Shown here: positions 1 to 11,393 of the stretch, in pieces
How positions within the stretch are numbered: position 1 is the first letter of the stretch
Layout: the number at the start of each line of letters is the position of its first letter
Assembly: GCA_036365145.1 (NCBI GenBank)
Contig: JAEOAD010000015.1
Coordinates: 40,121,001 to 40,185,000, forward strand
Direction: 5' to 3'
DNA from: Orientallactaga sibirica
Taxonomy: Eukaryota; Chordata; Mammalia; Rodentia; Dipodidae
Length of the DNA stretch: 64,000 nucleotides
Notes under the pieces: model-generated
The model's database searches: none
What the model saw: only the letters and a program-made list of their open reading frames with translations
Told to the model about the DNA's origin: nothing
Translations under genes and position numbers: made by a program

Positions 1-869
1 GATGCCTGGACCAGGGACTTCTGCTTTTGCTGTCTCCAGAGAGGATCCCAAGGGAAACCTGCTGGCCTGGCAGCTTTGCCAGCACCTCTGGACTGAGGGG
101 GAGTGGGAGATTCCCCCAGGGTGGACTGCCCATTATGCAATGCATTCTAGGTTGTGGTAAGAGCTGGTTGCAGGGAGGGTTTGGGGGAGAGAAAATCTAT
201 TTTTGTGAAACAGAGGGAAGACTTTATTGATATTTTTGGTAAAATAAAAGGCAAACTAAAGCACTGGTGGGAAGCTGTGGTCTGGGTGCCACATAGCTCT
301 TGGCAGACTGTGAGAGAAGCTGGGCCAGAATGGGTCTGGCCAGGCATTTTGCCCTAAGATCCTGGACCATGTTGAGGGCTGACTGGCATGGTCATGCCTG
401 GCCTAGCGCTCCAGGGTGAGGACACAAGTTCTCTCACAGCTCTGTGAACTATAGACCAGACTGAGTTAGAACCCTTGAGGAGGAGAGGGCTGGTCCATTC
501 CTTCCAGGGACTTAATCTGATGAAGAATCTTTGTTTCAGTTCAGGGCACCTGGCACTGGCTATTCATGCTCTGCCCCCTGCTTCTGGGTGGTTTGGGGAA
601 CTAATGGATAAAAGGGGAGTGTGAATACAGCTACAACCCTAATTATGGGAGAGAAAGCCATTCTCAGGAGGAAGATGATTGTTGCTGACTAGAGGTCAAA
701 GGTGGGACATAGAGCTCACTCAAGAGCCTAGGCCTCAGGAGGTAGCTGGGTCTCTGCTCTGGTCTTGCTGTCATTGCACTGCTCCAAACCACAGGTCACC
801 CAGACAGGCGTTAAAGCAGCTTGATTCTTTTTAAAATTTTTATTTATTTATTATGATTATTTTGATTTT
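1..869. other. Upstream intergenic DNA, no gene seen
   Basis: No coding exon is recognisable. An AATAAA at 243-248 after a T-rich stretch could be the 3' end of the next gene upstream (MOB3C lies there in human), but no MOB-family coding sequence is visible, so this is only a possibility. Confidence 0.4.
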
Positions 870-985
870 CCAAGGTAGGGTCTCACTGTAGCCCAGGCTG
901 ATCTGGAATTCACTATCTAGTATCAGGGTGGCCTTGAACTCTCAGTGATCCTCCTACCTCTGCCTCCCAAGTACTGCCCAGCTCT
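870..985 (-). mobile_element. B1-like SINE, partial
   Basis: Reverse-complement B1 body (AAGGTAGGGTCTCAC through CCTGCCTCCCAAGT-type), with its 5' head missing. Confidence 0.85.
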
Positions 986-1009
986 GATTTTTTTTTTTTT
1001 TTTTTGGTT

Positions 1010-1228
1010 TTTAATTTTTTTAATTTAATTTTATTTTATTTGCAAGCAGAGAGAGAGAGGAGACAGACAGAGGGAGAATGGGTGCACAAGGGCCTCTAGC
1101 CACTGCAAATAAACTCCAGACACATGAGCTCCCTTATGAATCTAGCTTACATGGGTACTGGGGGATCATACCTGGGTCCTTTGGCTTCGCAGGCAAGTGT
1201 CTTAACTGCTAAGCCATCTCTCCAGCCC
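1010..1228 (-). mobile_element. B2-like SINE
   Basis: Reads in reverse from AT-rich tail to GGGCTGGAGAGATGGCTTAGC head; near full length. Confidence 0.85.
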
Positions 1229-1278
1229 TTTTTTTTTTTTTAATTTTTTTTAATATATATTTTAAATTTTTTATTTTT

Positions 1279-1428
1279 GGCCAGGTGTGGTGGCGCACGC
1301 ATTTAATCCCAGCACTCGGGAGGCAGAGGTAGGAGGATCACCATGAGTTCAAGGCCACCCTGAGACTACATAGTGAATTCCAGGTCAGCCTGGACAAGAG
1401 TGAGACCCTACCTCGAAAAAAACAAAAA
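1279..1428 (+). mobile_element. B1-like SINE, full length
   Basis: Runs from GGCCAGGTGTGGTGGCGC to CTACCTCGAAAAA, followed by an (AT)n tract at 1430-1447. Confidence 0.9.
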
Positions 1429-1461
1429 AATATATATATATATATATTTCTGGCTTTGATT

Positions 1462-1682
1462 TTTATTTATTTATTTATTTGAGAGGAGAGAAAGAGAGAC
1501 AGGAAGAGACAGACAGACAGAGAGTGGGGGAGAGAGAGAAAATGGACATGACAAGGCCTCCAGCCACTGCAAACAAACTCCAGATGCATGCATCACCAGC
1601 TTATGTGGGTACTGGGGAATTGAACCTGGGTCCTTAGGCTTTGCAGGCAAGTGTCTTAACTGCTAAGCCATCTCTCCAGCTC
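1462..1682 (-). mobile_element. B2-like SINE
   Basis: Tail (TTTATT)n on the left, tRNA-like head on the right. Confidence 0.85.
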
Positions 1683-2489
1683 CACAAAGCAGGTTGATTC
1701 TTAAGAATCAGCAAATAAAAACAGCAGGAACTTTCCTGGGAGGTAGAAACCTAGACTCTCTCCCCAGCTCAGTCCCTGAGGTTCCATGTCAAGTATTTTC
1801 TGCATGTAGACCACCATTTCCCATCTTTTTCATTACCAGAAGTGAAGGTCTAATTCCTTCCTAAGCCCCCTCTTCATTACTCAGCCTGTGAACATGCACA
1901 ATAGGAACAATCACAGCTAATGTTCACAATGTCTCAGGTGTAGTTGTAAGGACCACTTACAGTATCTTGTGGGATCGAGTTTATCTTTAGCCAGCTGCCC
2001 AGCTCCCCTTCTAGCCTCCCCCCCTCCCCCAATATCCTTCCCTCCTTTACTGCTTTGTGATCTCAAAGGACTTCCATTTTATTGCTCCCTCTTCTGGCTC
2101 CACATTGGAAGTACAAAGCCCAGCGTTCTAACAGGGTGCTATGTGTATACCTCCTATGGCACACCACTGTCTCCTTAGTCACTGGACAAACCCAGGCTGG
2201 TAGAAAGGCTTGCAGTGGGCCCATGATCATTTTGAAATATACATGGAAGTAAAAGTAGATTTATCTCTTCTACAATATTTGTTTACAAGCAGAGAGAGAA
2301 TGAATGGGTTGGCTGGACTAGAGGCCCACTCCATGGGAGGGAATACATGCCTGCTAGTGAAAACCTAGTTTAAAGCCTACGGCAGGGGAGGTCATGAACT
2401 TTAGGGGTATAAAGCCTGCTCTTGTCTGGTTAAATGTATGTATTATTCTCATCAAACTTCCCTGAAAGCACTACACTTAATGTTCATAT
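1683..2489. other. Intergenic, no gene seen
   Basis: Unique-looking sequence with a pyrimidine-rich part near 1990-2100. No splice-bounded ORF or RNA gene recognised. Confidence 0.4.
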
Positions 2490-2582
2490 TCATAGTCTCA
2501 GGGTGGTCTTGAACCCACTGCAATCCTCCTACCTCTGCCTCCCAAATGCTGGGATTAAAGGCGTGTGCCACCTCGCCTGGCT
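2490..2582 (-). mobile_element. B1-like SINE fragment
   Basis: 5' part of a B1 in reverse (TAGTCTCAGGGTGG to GTGCCACCTCGCC). Confidence 0.8.
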
Positions 2583-3130
2583 GAGATAAATTTTTAAACA
2601 GGAATGTCTGTAAATACATCAAGAAAGCAACACAAAAAATTATCTTAAGATACTAAGAGAAGTTCTTAAGAGGACAGAGAAGAGAGCTAAGACCTTAGTG
2701 ATGCCAGAACAGATACCCTTCCTCCAAATGGGCAACACTAGCAGGGGAGACAATGTATTGGTGGAAAAGTGGCAGCTGCTTGGGGAGCCAGGCTGAGCTT
2801 CGTTTTCCTGTTGGCTCAAAATCCATACCAGTGTCTGGGGCAGGAAACATGGAATAAGCCATTCTCTCCACCCTGGAGCAGAGCATCTCCTGTTGAGTAA
2901 AGGATACCTCATCACCCTTGTCTCAGGAGCCTCTGAGGTTCCCTGCTGCCACTCTGCAAGGAGCTATGGAACATGTAGTATACTAGGCCACAGGCACGAC
3001 CGGAATTCCACATACCTTCAAGGAGCCCTCCTTCCTGGGAGACCCCAGAGCACTCATACAGTGTTAACTGGCCTTGGCTGCCATAGAGAAGCATACCAAC
3101 TTTGAGAATCTGGATTAGAATACAGACCTG
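2583..3130. other. Intergenic, no gene seen
   Basis: Overlapping short ORFs on both strands lack family motifs and splice context. Confidence 0.4.
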
Positions 3131-3430
3131 GGGGCTGGGGAAAGAGGAAGTAAAGTGCTTGCTGTACAATTATGGGGACCTGAGTTTGGGATCCCCAATA
3201 CCTACCTAAACTCCCAGACATTGTGATGTGAGTCTGTAATTCTAGTGGCTAGGGAGGCAGGGACAGATAATCCCTATGGGTAAGTGACTAGCTAGTCTAG
3301 CCAAACTGGTCAGTTCTAGGTTCAGCAAGAGACTCTGTCTCAAAGAATAAAGTGAATGATTGAAGAAGACATCCAACATTGACTTCATCAATGGGAATGT
3401 GTGCCCACATTCAAATACGGATACATATAC
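3131..3430 (+). mobile_element. Old B3/B4-like SINE
   Basis: Diverged GGGGCTGGGGAAAGAGG head, internal B2/B3-like body, AAAAAAAATTTT tail. Confidence 0.6.
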
Positions 3431-3934
3431 ACAAAAAAAATTTTAATTTTCAATAAAAATAAAATATAGTCCTAAGTGGCTCAGGCCCAGTTGGTTCTTG
3501 AGAGACATAGGCCTGGAAAGTGGTAAGTGGGAGAGATCAGGATAAACAACCTTTAGGTTAGACTTGGGGATAGAAGGTTGTGGAAAGAGTTTCCTCTAGC
3601 CTTCACTTTGCTAAAATTGGAAGTCTAGTGAAGTCCTGAATGTTCCCCTACTTCCACCATACAAGTGAGGAGACAGCCCAAAGAGGAAGAGGCGACAAAT
3701 GTTTGTGAGGCCAGTGATAAAACGTGCCAGAAGCTCTTTAAGTACCATTGCTCACCAGAGCCTCACAGCATTCCTGAGTCAGGAAGGGAAGGGATGTTTA
3801 CTTCCATCTCATCAACAAGGAAACTGCCAGCACTGTCCTCCTCTCTCAGGACACCTGGGCAACTAGGGAAGTGGGGCAGGGAAGTTGATTGAAGTATAAA
3901 TCTAATTACAGTTGTTTTTCTCCAGGAAATGAGC

Positions 3935-4119
3935 TTGAAAATATATACGTTTGAAAGAGAGAGAAAACTGGCACACCAGGGCCTCTGCCACTGCAAACCA
4001 ACTCCAGATGCATATACCACCCTGTGCATTTGGCTTTACCTGGGTACTAGGGAATCAAACCTGGGTCCTTTGGTTTTGCTGGCAAGCACCTTAACTGCTA
4101 AGCTATCTCTCCAGCCCCT
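3935..4119 (-). mobile_element. B2-like SINE
   Basis: Ends in TATCTCTCCAGCCCC; followed at once by another in the same orientation. Confidence 0.8.
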
Positions 4120-4129
4120 TAAGTTTCTT

Positions 4130-4337
4130 TTAATTTTTTTATTTTTTCTTTTAAAAAACTTTTTTTTTTGAAAGAGAGAAAAAGAGGCAGATAGTGAGAG
4201 AATGTGTGCGTCAGGGCCTCTAGCCACTGCAAACTCCAGACACATGCGCCAATTTAGGTTGGATCCTGGGGAATCAAACCTGGGTCCTTTGGCTTTGCAT
4301 GCAACGCCTTAACTGCTAAGTCATCTCTCCAGCTCCT
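4130..4337 (-). mobile_element. B2-like SINE
   Basis: Second of two head-to-tail reverse copies; short internal deletion around the 'gccagatgcac' part. Confidence 0.8.
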
Positions 4338-4433
4338 AAATTTCTCTTTAGAAAAAAAAAATGACTCGTGGTAATGTTTTATTCAAATCTTCATGTGAAA
4401 CTCTGAGCATATAGACCTTTAAAGAAATTTTAC

Positions 4434-4500
4434 AAAGCTATGCATGGTGGTGCACACCTGTAATCCCAGCACTCTGGAAGCTTGCTGGGTTACACAACGA
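4434..4500 (+). mobile_element. B1-like SINE fragment
   Basis: Head GCATGGTGGTGCACACC, then a deletion to the 3' part; ends about 240 bp before the CpG island. Confidence 0.6.
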
Positions 4501-4739
4501 GACGAGTGAAGGAATTTTAAAAGAATTAGCCTCAGTTTTGGAGAAAACAAAAAAACTAGCGGCATTTCCTTTTATTAAAAGCATTTAAAAATTCCGTTCT
4601 AGCACGCCGAAGCTCTCAGTAAATATTTACACCAGCCGGACTTCCTCCCTCCAGCTGCTCAGAAGCAACACCAAGAAAAATAAAATACAAAAATAAGTAC
4701 AACGTGGAAGGGAGCTAAACCATACCCACCAGCCAGTAA

Positions 4740-5010
4740 TCCACCGCCCATCACGGATTACGCCTGCGCAATTTACTTAGCTGACCCCTCCCTGCACGTG
4801 CCGCCGTCAGGGCGCAGGCGCGGCCCCGCCCCTCCCCGCCCTCTCCGGTTGGGCCCGCCCCCCGCTCTTAGCACCGCCTCTTCCGCGTTCTGGGCAGTCA
4901 GCCGCAGGTGGGGGTGCGCGCGTCCGCTCCCGATGGTCCGCAAAGGTAAAAGAGACCCCGCGAGGCGAGGGGCGGCGGGGGTCTCGTGAGCCGGCGTGCC
5001 CGGGAGGGGG
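4740..5010 (+). promoter_or_regulatory. MKNK1: CpG-island promoter of MKNK1
   Basis: This is an abrupt GC- and CpG-rich block in otherwise AT-rich, SINE-rich DNA. Visible candidate sites are a CACGTG E-box near 4796, an NRF1-like GCGCAGGCGC at 4812-4821, and several GC boxes (CCCCGCCC and CCCGCCCC) at about 4823-4863. There is no clear TATA box, as expected for a housekeeping-type TATA-less promoter. It lies immediately upstream of plausible first-exon donors and about 21 kb before the start codon. Factor binding is inferred from motifs only. Confidence 0.8.
4860..4945 (+). other. MKNK1: MKNK1 exon 1, 5' non-coding (start approximate)
   Basis: This is the probable first exon inside the CpG island; the start is a guess because no TSS can be read from sequence. 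Two donors are plausible: GCAG|GTGGGG (exon end 4907) and CAAAG|GTAAAAG (exon end 4945). The second would include an ATG at 4933 that opens a 9-codon uORF with the next exon. No competing CpG-rich exon is seen upstream of the coding exons. Confidence 0.6.
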
Positions 5011-7253
5011 CAGTCGGGGCCTGCCGAGCGGCTCGACAGTGCGACCGCCGAAGGGGATATTCTTTGAGGACTGTCCTGGAGCCCCGTCTGTGCCAAGACC
5101 GGGCACTCAGCCTATGCCTAAGAGTACGACCTTAGCTTATGACAGGGGTGGGTGTCCCGGGTTGGAGCTCATCCTGTGCTGGGTTTGAGCCTCAGACCTA
5201 ACTAGGAATCAACTCCAAGCTGTTGCCGGACACAGGCAGCCCACTGGCATGAATAGTTTTTTCATATGAGGAATTTATAAAATGTGTGTAGTCCGTTATT
5301 TTAAGTTAGATGTTACCCATTTATCTTGCAATCCAGTATTTAAAAGCTCCGGTCCCGTGCAAGTGATTGTCTACTGTCTAGAGGTAAGAGTGGCAGGTCC
5401 TGTGGCTTCCTTAGCATCCAGGCTATCTCTGGAAGACCAAAGCCCACTGTGAGGACAAGGAGTGACCTGTAGAGCTAAGGTTGAATAGGATTGTGTTGCG
5501 AGGAAGAGTATAGAGACCTCTTGCGTAATCCTTGTCATGTAAGTAGAACTAAATACTTGATTGCTCTGATTTCTAAGAACAAGAGGATTTTTGGTCTGGA
5601 GTATTTTAGAGAGGCCTTGTGGAAAAAGCTGATATAACCGGGGTGTCAAAGCCTCCATGGGATTTACACGTGGACTTGACTTTGCTAACCAATTGCTGGG
5701 CAATTGGTGCATAGCATCTCACTGGATCTCCAGACATTAGTGAGAGGGTTTCAAACCCCCTATAGGGACCTAGGCTGCGGAGGATGTAGAAAAGAGACCC
5801 AGGGTTGAGTTTTTATATAGAACTGAGCCAGCTGGTGGCTTTGGTTCCCCTTCCCCCTACCTACTCCCACCTCAGCTTTTCTTTTTTGTAATCCAGTGTT
5901 GGCTGGGGCTTTGACTATGTCTGAGAGTCTGTTGCTTAATGCATTTAGCAGACTTTGGCAGTTGGAGGGCCTGGCAACTCAGATTGTCTGCAGCCACACC
6001 ATGGGGGAAGAGAAGCTCTCAGACCAGAAGCTGGTGGATTGCAGCACATGCTTAACTATGAAGAACATGGTCTCTTATGTGGTGGAGTATTTCAATAATG
6101 TGTTACTTTTTGGGCCCTAGTCATAGGTGCTCACGTGCTCTTTCAGAAACATTGTTCTGAGCATGTTGTAGTTCTTCTAGTTGGCTTCACTGCGTGCTGT
6201 ATTGAATTTGGACTGTTTAGCCCCATAAACAAGTCCATGCATAGCATTCCCACACTTCTGCCTTCCCCGTTTCACTTTATTTTTCCCAAACCTATGCACT
6301 GTTCCCACCACATATCCTTGCTCCAGCCTCTGCTTATATCCCTTCCTCCTCATCTTCCAAGGCCTGTCTCTCTTGTGACCTCCATGGTGGAGCTTCTCAT
6401 TTAGCCAGATTAGTTCTGCCCACTCCAGTCTTTTGTAGCAGAGGTAGAACTTTGAATGGCTCTCCCGTCACAGTCTGCCTTGGGGTTCATCAGCCAACAT
6501 ATACTCGAACTCCAGGAACTGTTTCTGTGTCATTCCTCCTCTTCGCAGCATGGGGCTGGCACATATTAGGTCTCTGCAGTGTTTGGGGTTAAATGAGTCA
6601 GTGGCATTTATTTACTCGCTTTGGTCCTGGTTTTACAAGCTGTTGGGTTTGGAAGGAGACTTTGTGGTGGTTTTCCTTTGCTTTGTGACTAAGGAGGGCC
6701 CTAGTTTAGGCTGATGATGTCCTACTTACATGCATCAAGGCACAAAAGTTCAGGAATTCTGCATGAGCCAGGATTCTTCGTTGCTGCTGCTGCTATTCTC
6801 AGCCCCAGGTCTTGCCTTTGCTGTGAGTTTGGTTGCGAGAGAAGTTGTGCTCTGTTCAAGGGACCTGTATGGTGTACGATACAGTTCTTGCAAGGGAAAG
6901 CTCACAGGTGGCTGACTAATCAGTTGCACTGCCCTTGGCCTTTGTAAATAGTAGTCCTTCCCATTTGGGGACCAGCAGCTACACATCCACATTTTTTCTT
7001 GCCAGCAGCCCCAGCATATGGAACAGAAAGTTCTTTGTTGATTGTAGAAAAATATACATTGTTAAAGGGAGAAGGAGCTTGGGAACCATCTGGTTCTACT
7101 ACCTTCACAGCACAGATGGAGAAAGTCCCAGAGAAGGGAAAGGACTTGACTGAGATTTCACAAGGAATCAGTCAGGGTAGAGAGTTCTGAAGTGAAATGT
7201 TCAGACTGTTTTTTTACAGTCTACACCACCGAATTTTTAAAAATAATTTTGAA
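5011..7253. other. MKNK1 intron 1, proximal unique part
   Basis: Repeat-poor compared with the rest of the intron. It includes the cathepsin-like relic at 5938-6099. No other exon with good splice sites was found; an unannotated alternative first exon cannot be ruled out. Confidence 0.4.
5938..6099 (+). pseudogene. Cathepsin-like (papain family) relic in MKNK1 intron 1
   Basis: The translation has NAFSRLWQLEG, then about 15 residues later KLSDQKLVDCSTC, then MVSYVVEYFNN. Order and spacing resemble the cathepsin L family segments WAFS..xLEG, LSEQxLVDCS and the following helix. The catalytic Cys position (C of CWAFS) reads Leu. There is no exon structure or flanking homology that I can see. 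Best read as a short decayed fragment; chance similarity is possible. Confidence 0.35.
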
Positions 7254-7396
7254 GCCAGGCATGGTGGCTCACGCCTTTACTCCCAGTACTCGGGAGGCAG
7301 AAGTAGGAGGATCACCATGAGTTCAAGGCCACCCTGAGAATACATAGTGAAATCCAGGTCAGCCTGGGCTAGAGCGAGACCTTACCTCAAAAAAAG
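7254..7396 (+). mobile_element. B1-like SINE, full length
   Basis: GCCAGGCATGGTGGCTCACGCC to TTACCTCAAAAAAAG. Confidence 0.9.
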
Positions 7397-7521
7397 TTGA
7401 ATTTGTTTCTTTAATTTTTTGAGATGGAGTCTCTCTGTTACCATAATGGCCTACAATTACTAAGTTCACATGATTATCTTGTCTCAACCTTCTAGATATC
7501 TGGGACTACAGACATTTATAT

Positions 7522-7640
7522 AGCCAACATTTATTGAGTATATACTATGTGCTTGGCACTGTTTTAAGTACTTTAAAGTATTTTATAGACTCAGAAACTG
7601 AGGAAGATAGTAATCATTCAGATCATTTCAGGTCCCATGA
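7522..7640 (-). mobile_element. MIR relic
   Basis: Reverse MIR 3' core: ACATTTATTGAGTATATACT then TGTGCTTGGCACTG. Confidence 0.7.
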
Positions 7641-7967
7641 CTCTGGATTTTAATATGGTTTTAATGGCTGTCATTTATCCAGTGGAATAGAACAGTTCTC
7701 CAAAGATCTTGCTCCCATAATGAATCGAATCTTTCCATCTTAGATTGAAAATCTTTATAGAAAGATCCAGGACTGAGTTTTTCCTAAACTAAGCATCTTG
7801 CTGCCTGACAATAACAGGAGTTATGTCCCAGCAGCGACTGCATGCTGAAGAGATATCGTGACAGGAGCCCAGGATGTGTTGTAATGATGGACAAAGACAT
7901 GAAGCATATCCACATGAATATTAATGTGGTCTTAGTTTATGAATGTACTTCTAAAACTGCCTGTTGG

Positions 7968-8045
7968 GCTGGAGCTAGCTCAGTGATAAGGCCCTTGCCT
8001 AGCATGCACAAGACCCTTGGGTTTGATCCTCAGCTCCACAAAAAT
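7968..8045 (+). mobile_element. ID element
   Basis: tRNA-Ala/BC1-like: GCTAGCTCAGTGATAAGGCC, CTAGCATGCACAAGACCC, box B-like GGTTTGATCC, short A-rich end. Confidence 0.75.
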
Positions 8046-8052
8046 TGCCTGT

Positions 8053-8253
8053 TGGGGCTGGAGAGATGGCTTAATGGTTAAGGTATTTCCCTGGAAAGCC
8101 TAAGGCCCCAGGTTCAATTCCCAGTACCCACATAAAGCCAGATGCACAAAATGACGCATCTGGAGTTTGTTTGCAGGTGCTAAAGGGCCTGACATGCCCA
8201 TTCATTTGCTCTCTCTCTTCCCCTCCCTCTCTTTGCAAATAAATAAAAATTAA
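8053..8253 (+). mobile_element. B2-like SINE, full length
   Basis: GGGGCTGGAGAGATGGCTTAA head to AAATAAATAAAAATT tail. Confidence 0.9.
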
Positions 8254-8402
8254 GCCGGGTATGGTGGTACACACCTTTAATTCCAGCACTCAGGAGGCTG
8301 AGGTAGGAGGATTGCTGTGAGTCTGAGGCCAACCTGAGACTAATTCCAGGTCAACCTGGGCTAGAGCAAGACCCTACCTTGAAATACCCCTGCAAAAAAA
8401 AT
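8254..8402 (+). mobile_element. B1-like SINE
   Basis: Directly abuts the tail of the previous B2-like element, suggesting insertion into its A-rich end. Confidence 0.9.
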
Positions 8403-8610
8403 GGGACTGGAGAGATGGCTTAGCAGTTAAGGCGTTTGCCTGCAAAGCCTAATGACCTGGATTCAGTTCCCCAGTACTCACAAAAAGCCAGATGCACAAA
8501 GTGGCACATGCATTTGGAGTTTATTTGCAATGGCTAGAGGCCCTGGTGTGCCCATTCTCCCTATCTGTCTCTCTTCTCTCTCTCTGCTTGCAAATAAATA
8601 AACTTTTTAA
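8403..8610 (+). mobile_element. B2-like SINE
   Basis: Third SINE in a row in the same orientation. Confidence 0.9.
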
Positions 8611-8668
8611 AAATGCCTGGTATTGTCAGGCAGCAAAATGCATAGTTTTAGGAAAAACTCAGTCCTCA

Positions 8669-8884
8669 ATCTTTTTTTTTTTTTTTTTGAGAGACAGAGA
8701 GAAAGAGACAGATAGAGAGAATGGGCATGCCAGTGGCCTCTCAGCTACTGTGAACAAACTCCAGACACATGTGCCCCCTTGCATCACTTTTTGTGTCTGG
8801 CTAAACATGGGACCTGGAGATTGGAACCAGCGTTCTTAGGCTTGGCAGGTAGGTGCCTTAACTGCCAAGCCATCTCTTCAGCCC
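8669..8884 (-). mobile_element. B2-like SINE, CTCF-type subfamily, decayed
   Basis: Has the subfamily features in reverse (TCTCAGCTACTGTGAAC, GGCTAAACATGGGACCTGG), but the CTCF-like core has lost bases. Confidence 0.8.
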
Positions 8885-8912
8885 TCAATATTTCTTTAAA
8901 AATCCCCAATCT

Positions 8913-9132
8913 AGGGCTGGAGAAATGGCTTGGCAGTTAAGGCACTTGCCTATGAAGCCTAAGGACTGGTGTTCAATGCTCCAGGTCCCATGTAAGCCAG
9001 ATGCATAGTGATACAAATGCACAAGGTTGCACATGTGCACAAGAGGCGCAAGAGACTGAAGTTCGTTGCAGTGGCTAGAGGCCCTGATGCATCAATCTTT
9101 TGTCTCTGTCTCTCGCTTGCGCATAAAAAAAA
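8913..9132 (+). mobile_element. B2-like SINE, variant with internal insert
   Basis: An extra segment between 'gccagatgca' and 'gttcgttgcagtggc' carries repeated CACAAG words. Confidence 0.8.
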
Positions 9133-9627
9133 GTAGTTTATTGGGCTTGCTTCAGGAAAAAAATCCCCAATCTAAGATGGAAATATTTGACTCATTATGC
9201 ACACAAGGAGCATTTGCTATGTATAAGCCTCTCATATTGAGAAGTACACACCAGCAACAACATACTTTCTGGCCTCCTGTAAGTTGTTTTCTCCAGGCCT
9301 TCTCCCTTCACTGTAGTTGATAAGTATGTAAGTACCTAAGTTACAGTATCCACACTGGCTTTGGTAAATATAATAAGGAATGTAAACAAAGTGGGGGTAT
9401 GGGCAAAAGAGAGATCCCAGTGTACCTTGAGGATTCTGGAGGCAGGGAGTTTAGGCTGGACCTTGGAGAGAATTCATTCCTGGGAGAAAGAACAGCTGGA
9501 GCCATGTTCTGGATGCGGAAATACGTGTGAACATGCACACAGATGCACTGGGAAGGTAGGGTGCTCTGGTGAGGAGGGGACATAAGTTAAAGTAGCCGAT
9601 TGTAGACTAAATGTATGAGAAGAATGC
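9133..9627. other. Intron 1, no feature recognised
   Basis: Short ORFs only; no family resemblance. Confidence 0.35.
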
Positions 9628-9880
9628 TAACATCTATTAAGTGTCTGCTCTGTGGCTTGCAATGTGGCACATGTTTTACACACTATAATTAATTTAATCC
9701 TTACAAACCCTGCAATAGAGGGGCATTTATCCCCAATGTTGAAGAAACCAGATCTCAAAAAGATTAAAATGGCTTCCTCAAGGTCAGGTAGCTATGCGTG
9801 GATAGCGTGGCTCAGATCTCCGAGGGTTAAGTTCAAAGACCCATGTCCTTTCCATTATGCTATAGAGCTCTGGATGCTGT
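9628..9880 (-). mobile_element. MIR relic, near full length
   Basis: CATCTATTAAGTGTCTGCTC through ATTTAATCCTTACAA to CCCATGTCCTTTCCATTATG: reverse MIR order. Confidence 0.75.
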
Positions 9881-10461
9881 GACTAGGGTCTTATTGACTA
9901 TGGCTGTGGAACAGAGGCTGACTGGAGCAAAAAAAAAGCTCCCAGAATAGGGCCATCAGAGAGGAGGCTTACACTGTGAAGCAGCCACGTCTAGAATGGG
10001 CGTTATGTGAGCATTGTGGCAGTTCCCATGGTGCTATAGATCACTGCAGTGCTGTCATAGGATCTTAGGGTGTGCATAGGCTGTGCACAGATCCTGAGAT
10101 GGCACTTGGCAGTTCATTACAAGAGTGTATTTGGGGAAGTACCCCGTGTGACATACCCTGTTGCTTCACCTTCTCACTGTCACATTCAACAAGACTCTTT
10201 AATGGAGAACAGGGTGCTGCCTTGCAGCCAGGGAGCTGGCATTCAGTCCTGGTGTTTATTTCATTTGCAAGTCCTTGGGCTCAGCCTCCTTTCATGGAAT
10301 AGCAGGCTTGGGCTCCCTCTTGAGGTCTTCCATCTTGTTAATGACATGGGTCGCTTTGTTCTTCCTGGCTTGGGGCAGTCTCGAGGAGTGGCAGAGAGGA
10401 TGAACCTGGATTCAGGGAGACTAAGGTTTACATTCCAGCCTTTCCTCTCTGAAGGAAGATA

Positions 10462-10690
10462 GTAGGTAGGGCACAGACCCTAGAGTTGGACTGCTTAAGT
10501 TTAAGTGTCTCTGTCACTGGCTGGCTTTGTAATGTGGTCAAGTTATTTAACTCTGCCTATTCTCAGTTTCTTCAATCTGTAAAATGGGGGTACAAACATG
10601 ACCTACACTTTGGGGTATTGAAAACTATGATGACATTAAGCCGCACAGTGCCGAGCAGGTGACAGATGCCCAGTGAATGTTAGTTGTGAT
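10462..10690 (+). mobile_element. MIR relic
   Basis: Forward MIR words: GACTGCTTAAGTTTAAGT, AAGTTATTTAACTCTG, CAATCTGTAAAATGGGG, CAGTGAATGTTAG. Confidence 0.75.
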
Positions 10691-10923
10691 AATAACAATA
10701 TTAGCTATTACATTAATACCCAGTTTGGTGCTGATTTTATACAAAGGGTATTTGTTAGGGCCATGTTCCCCTATGTCTTACTGTGACATTGCTATCATCT
10801 CTCTTTCCATTTCTCTATCAAGAAATTTAGAAACGTTAGATCATTCCATCACAGAGTTGCAAAGCATGGCACTACAGTAGATACCTTCAGAAAAAGAGTC
10901 AATAAAAAAAGACAGTGGCTTTG

Positions 10924-11150
10924 GGCTAGAGAGATGGCTCAGCAGTTAAGTCACTTGTCTGTAAATCCTAATGACCCCAGTTTGATTCCCCAGTACCCAC
11001 CTAAAGGCAGATGTACAAAATGGCACACATATCTGGATTTCATTTGCAGCAGCTAGAGGCCTTGGCATATTCATTCTCTCTGCTCTGCTCTGTACTTCTC
11101 TCTCTCTCTCACTCTCTCTCTCTCTCTCTCTCCTTGCAAATAAATAAGAC
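10924..11150 (+). mobile_element. B2-like SINE (1 of 3 at one target site)
   Basis: Preceded by GACAGTGG (10911-10918) and followed by GCCAGTGG (11161-11168). Confidence 0.9.
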
Positions 11151-11168
11151 TTTTTAAAAAGCCAGTGG

Positions 11169-11372
11169 GACTGGAGAGATGTTTTAGTAGTTAAGGCACT
11201 TCTCTGCAAAGTCTAAGGACCCAGGTTCAATTCCCCAGTACCCACGTAAACCAGATGCACAAAGTGACACATGCATCTGGAGCTCATTTGCAGTGGCTGG
11301 AGGCCCTGGTGTGCCCATGTTCATTCATTCATATTCATTTTCTCTCTCTCTTTCTAAAATAAATAAAATACT
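11169..11372 (+). mobile_element. B2-like SINE (2 of 3 at one target site)
   Basis: Bounded by GCCAGTGG at 11161-11168 and 11384-11391. Confidence 0.9.
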
Positions 11373-11393
11373 TATTTTAAAATGCCAGTGGTG

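Noticed and set aside
1..869. Search for a MOB3C last exon, expected upstream by human synteny
   Set aside because: No MOB-family motif is found in any frame; at most a 3'-UTR end near 243-265 is conceivable.
3929..4245. Many 60-100 codon ORFs over SINE clusters (here and e.g. 8492, 11409, 16394, 26298, 34127, 37851)
   Set aside because: They translate B1-like and B2-like elements, which are non-coding.
4773..5106. Arg/Pro/Gly-rich ORFs on the minus strand over the CpG island
   Set aside because: High-GC promoter DNA yields stop-poor frames by chance; no splice or start context supports a divergent gene.
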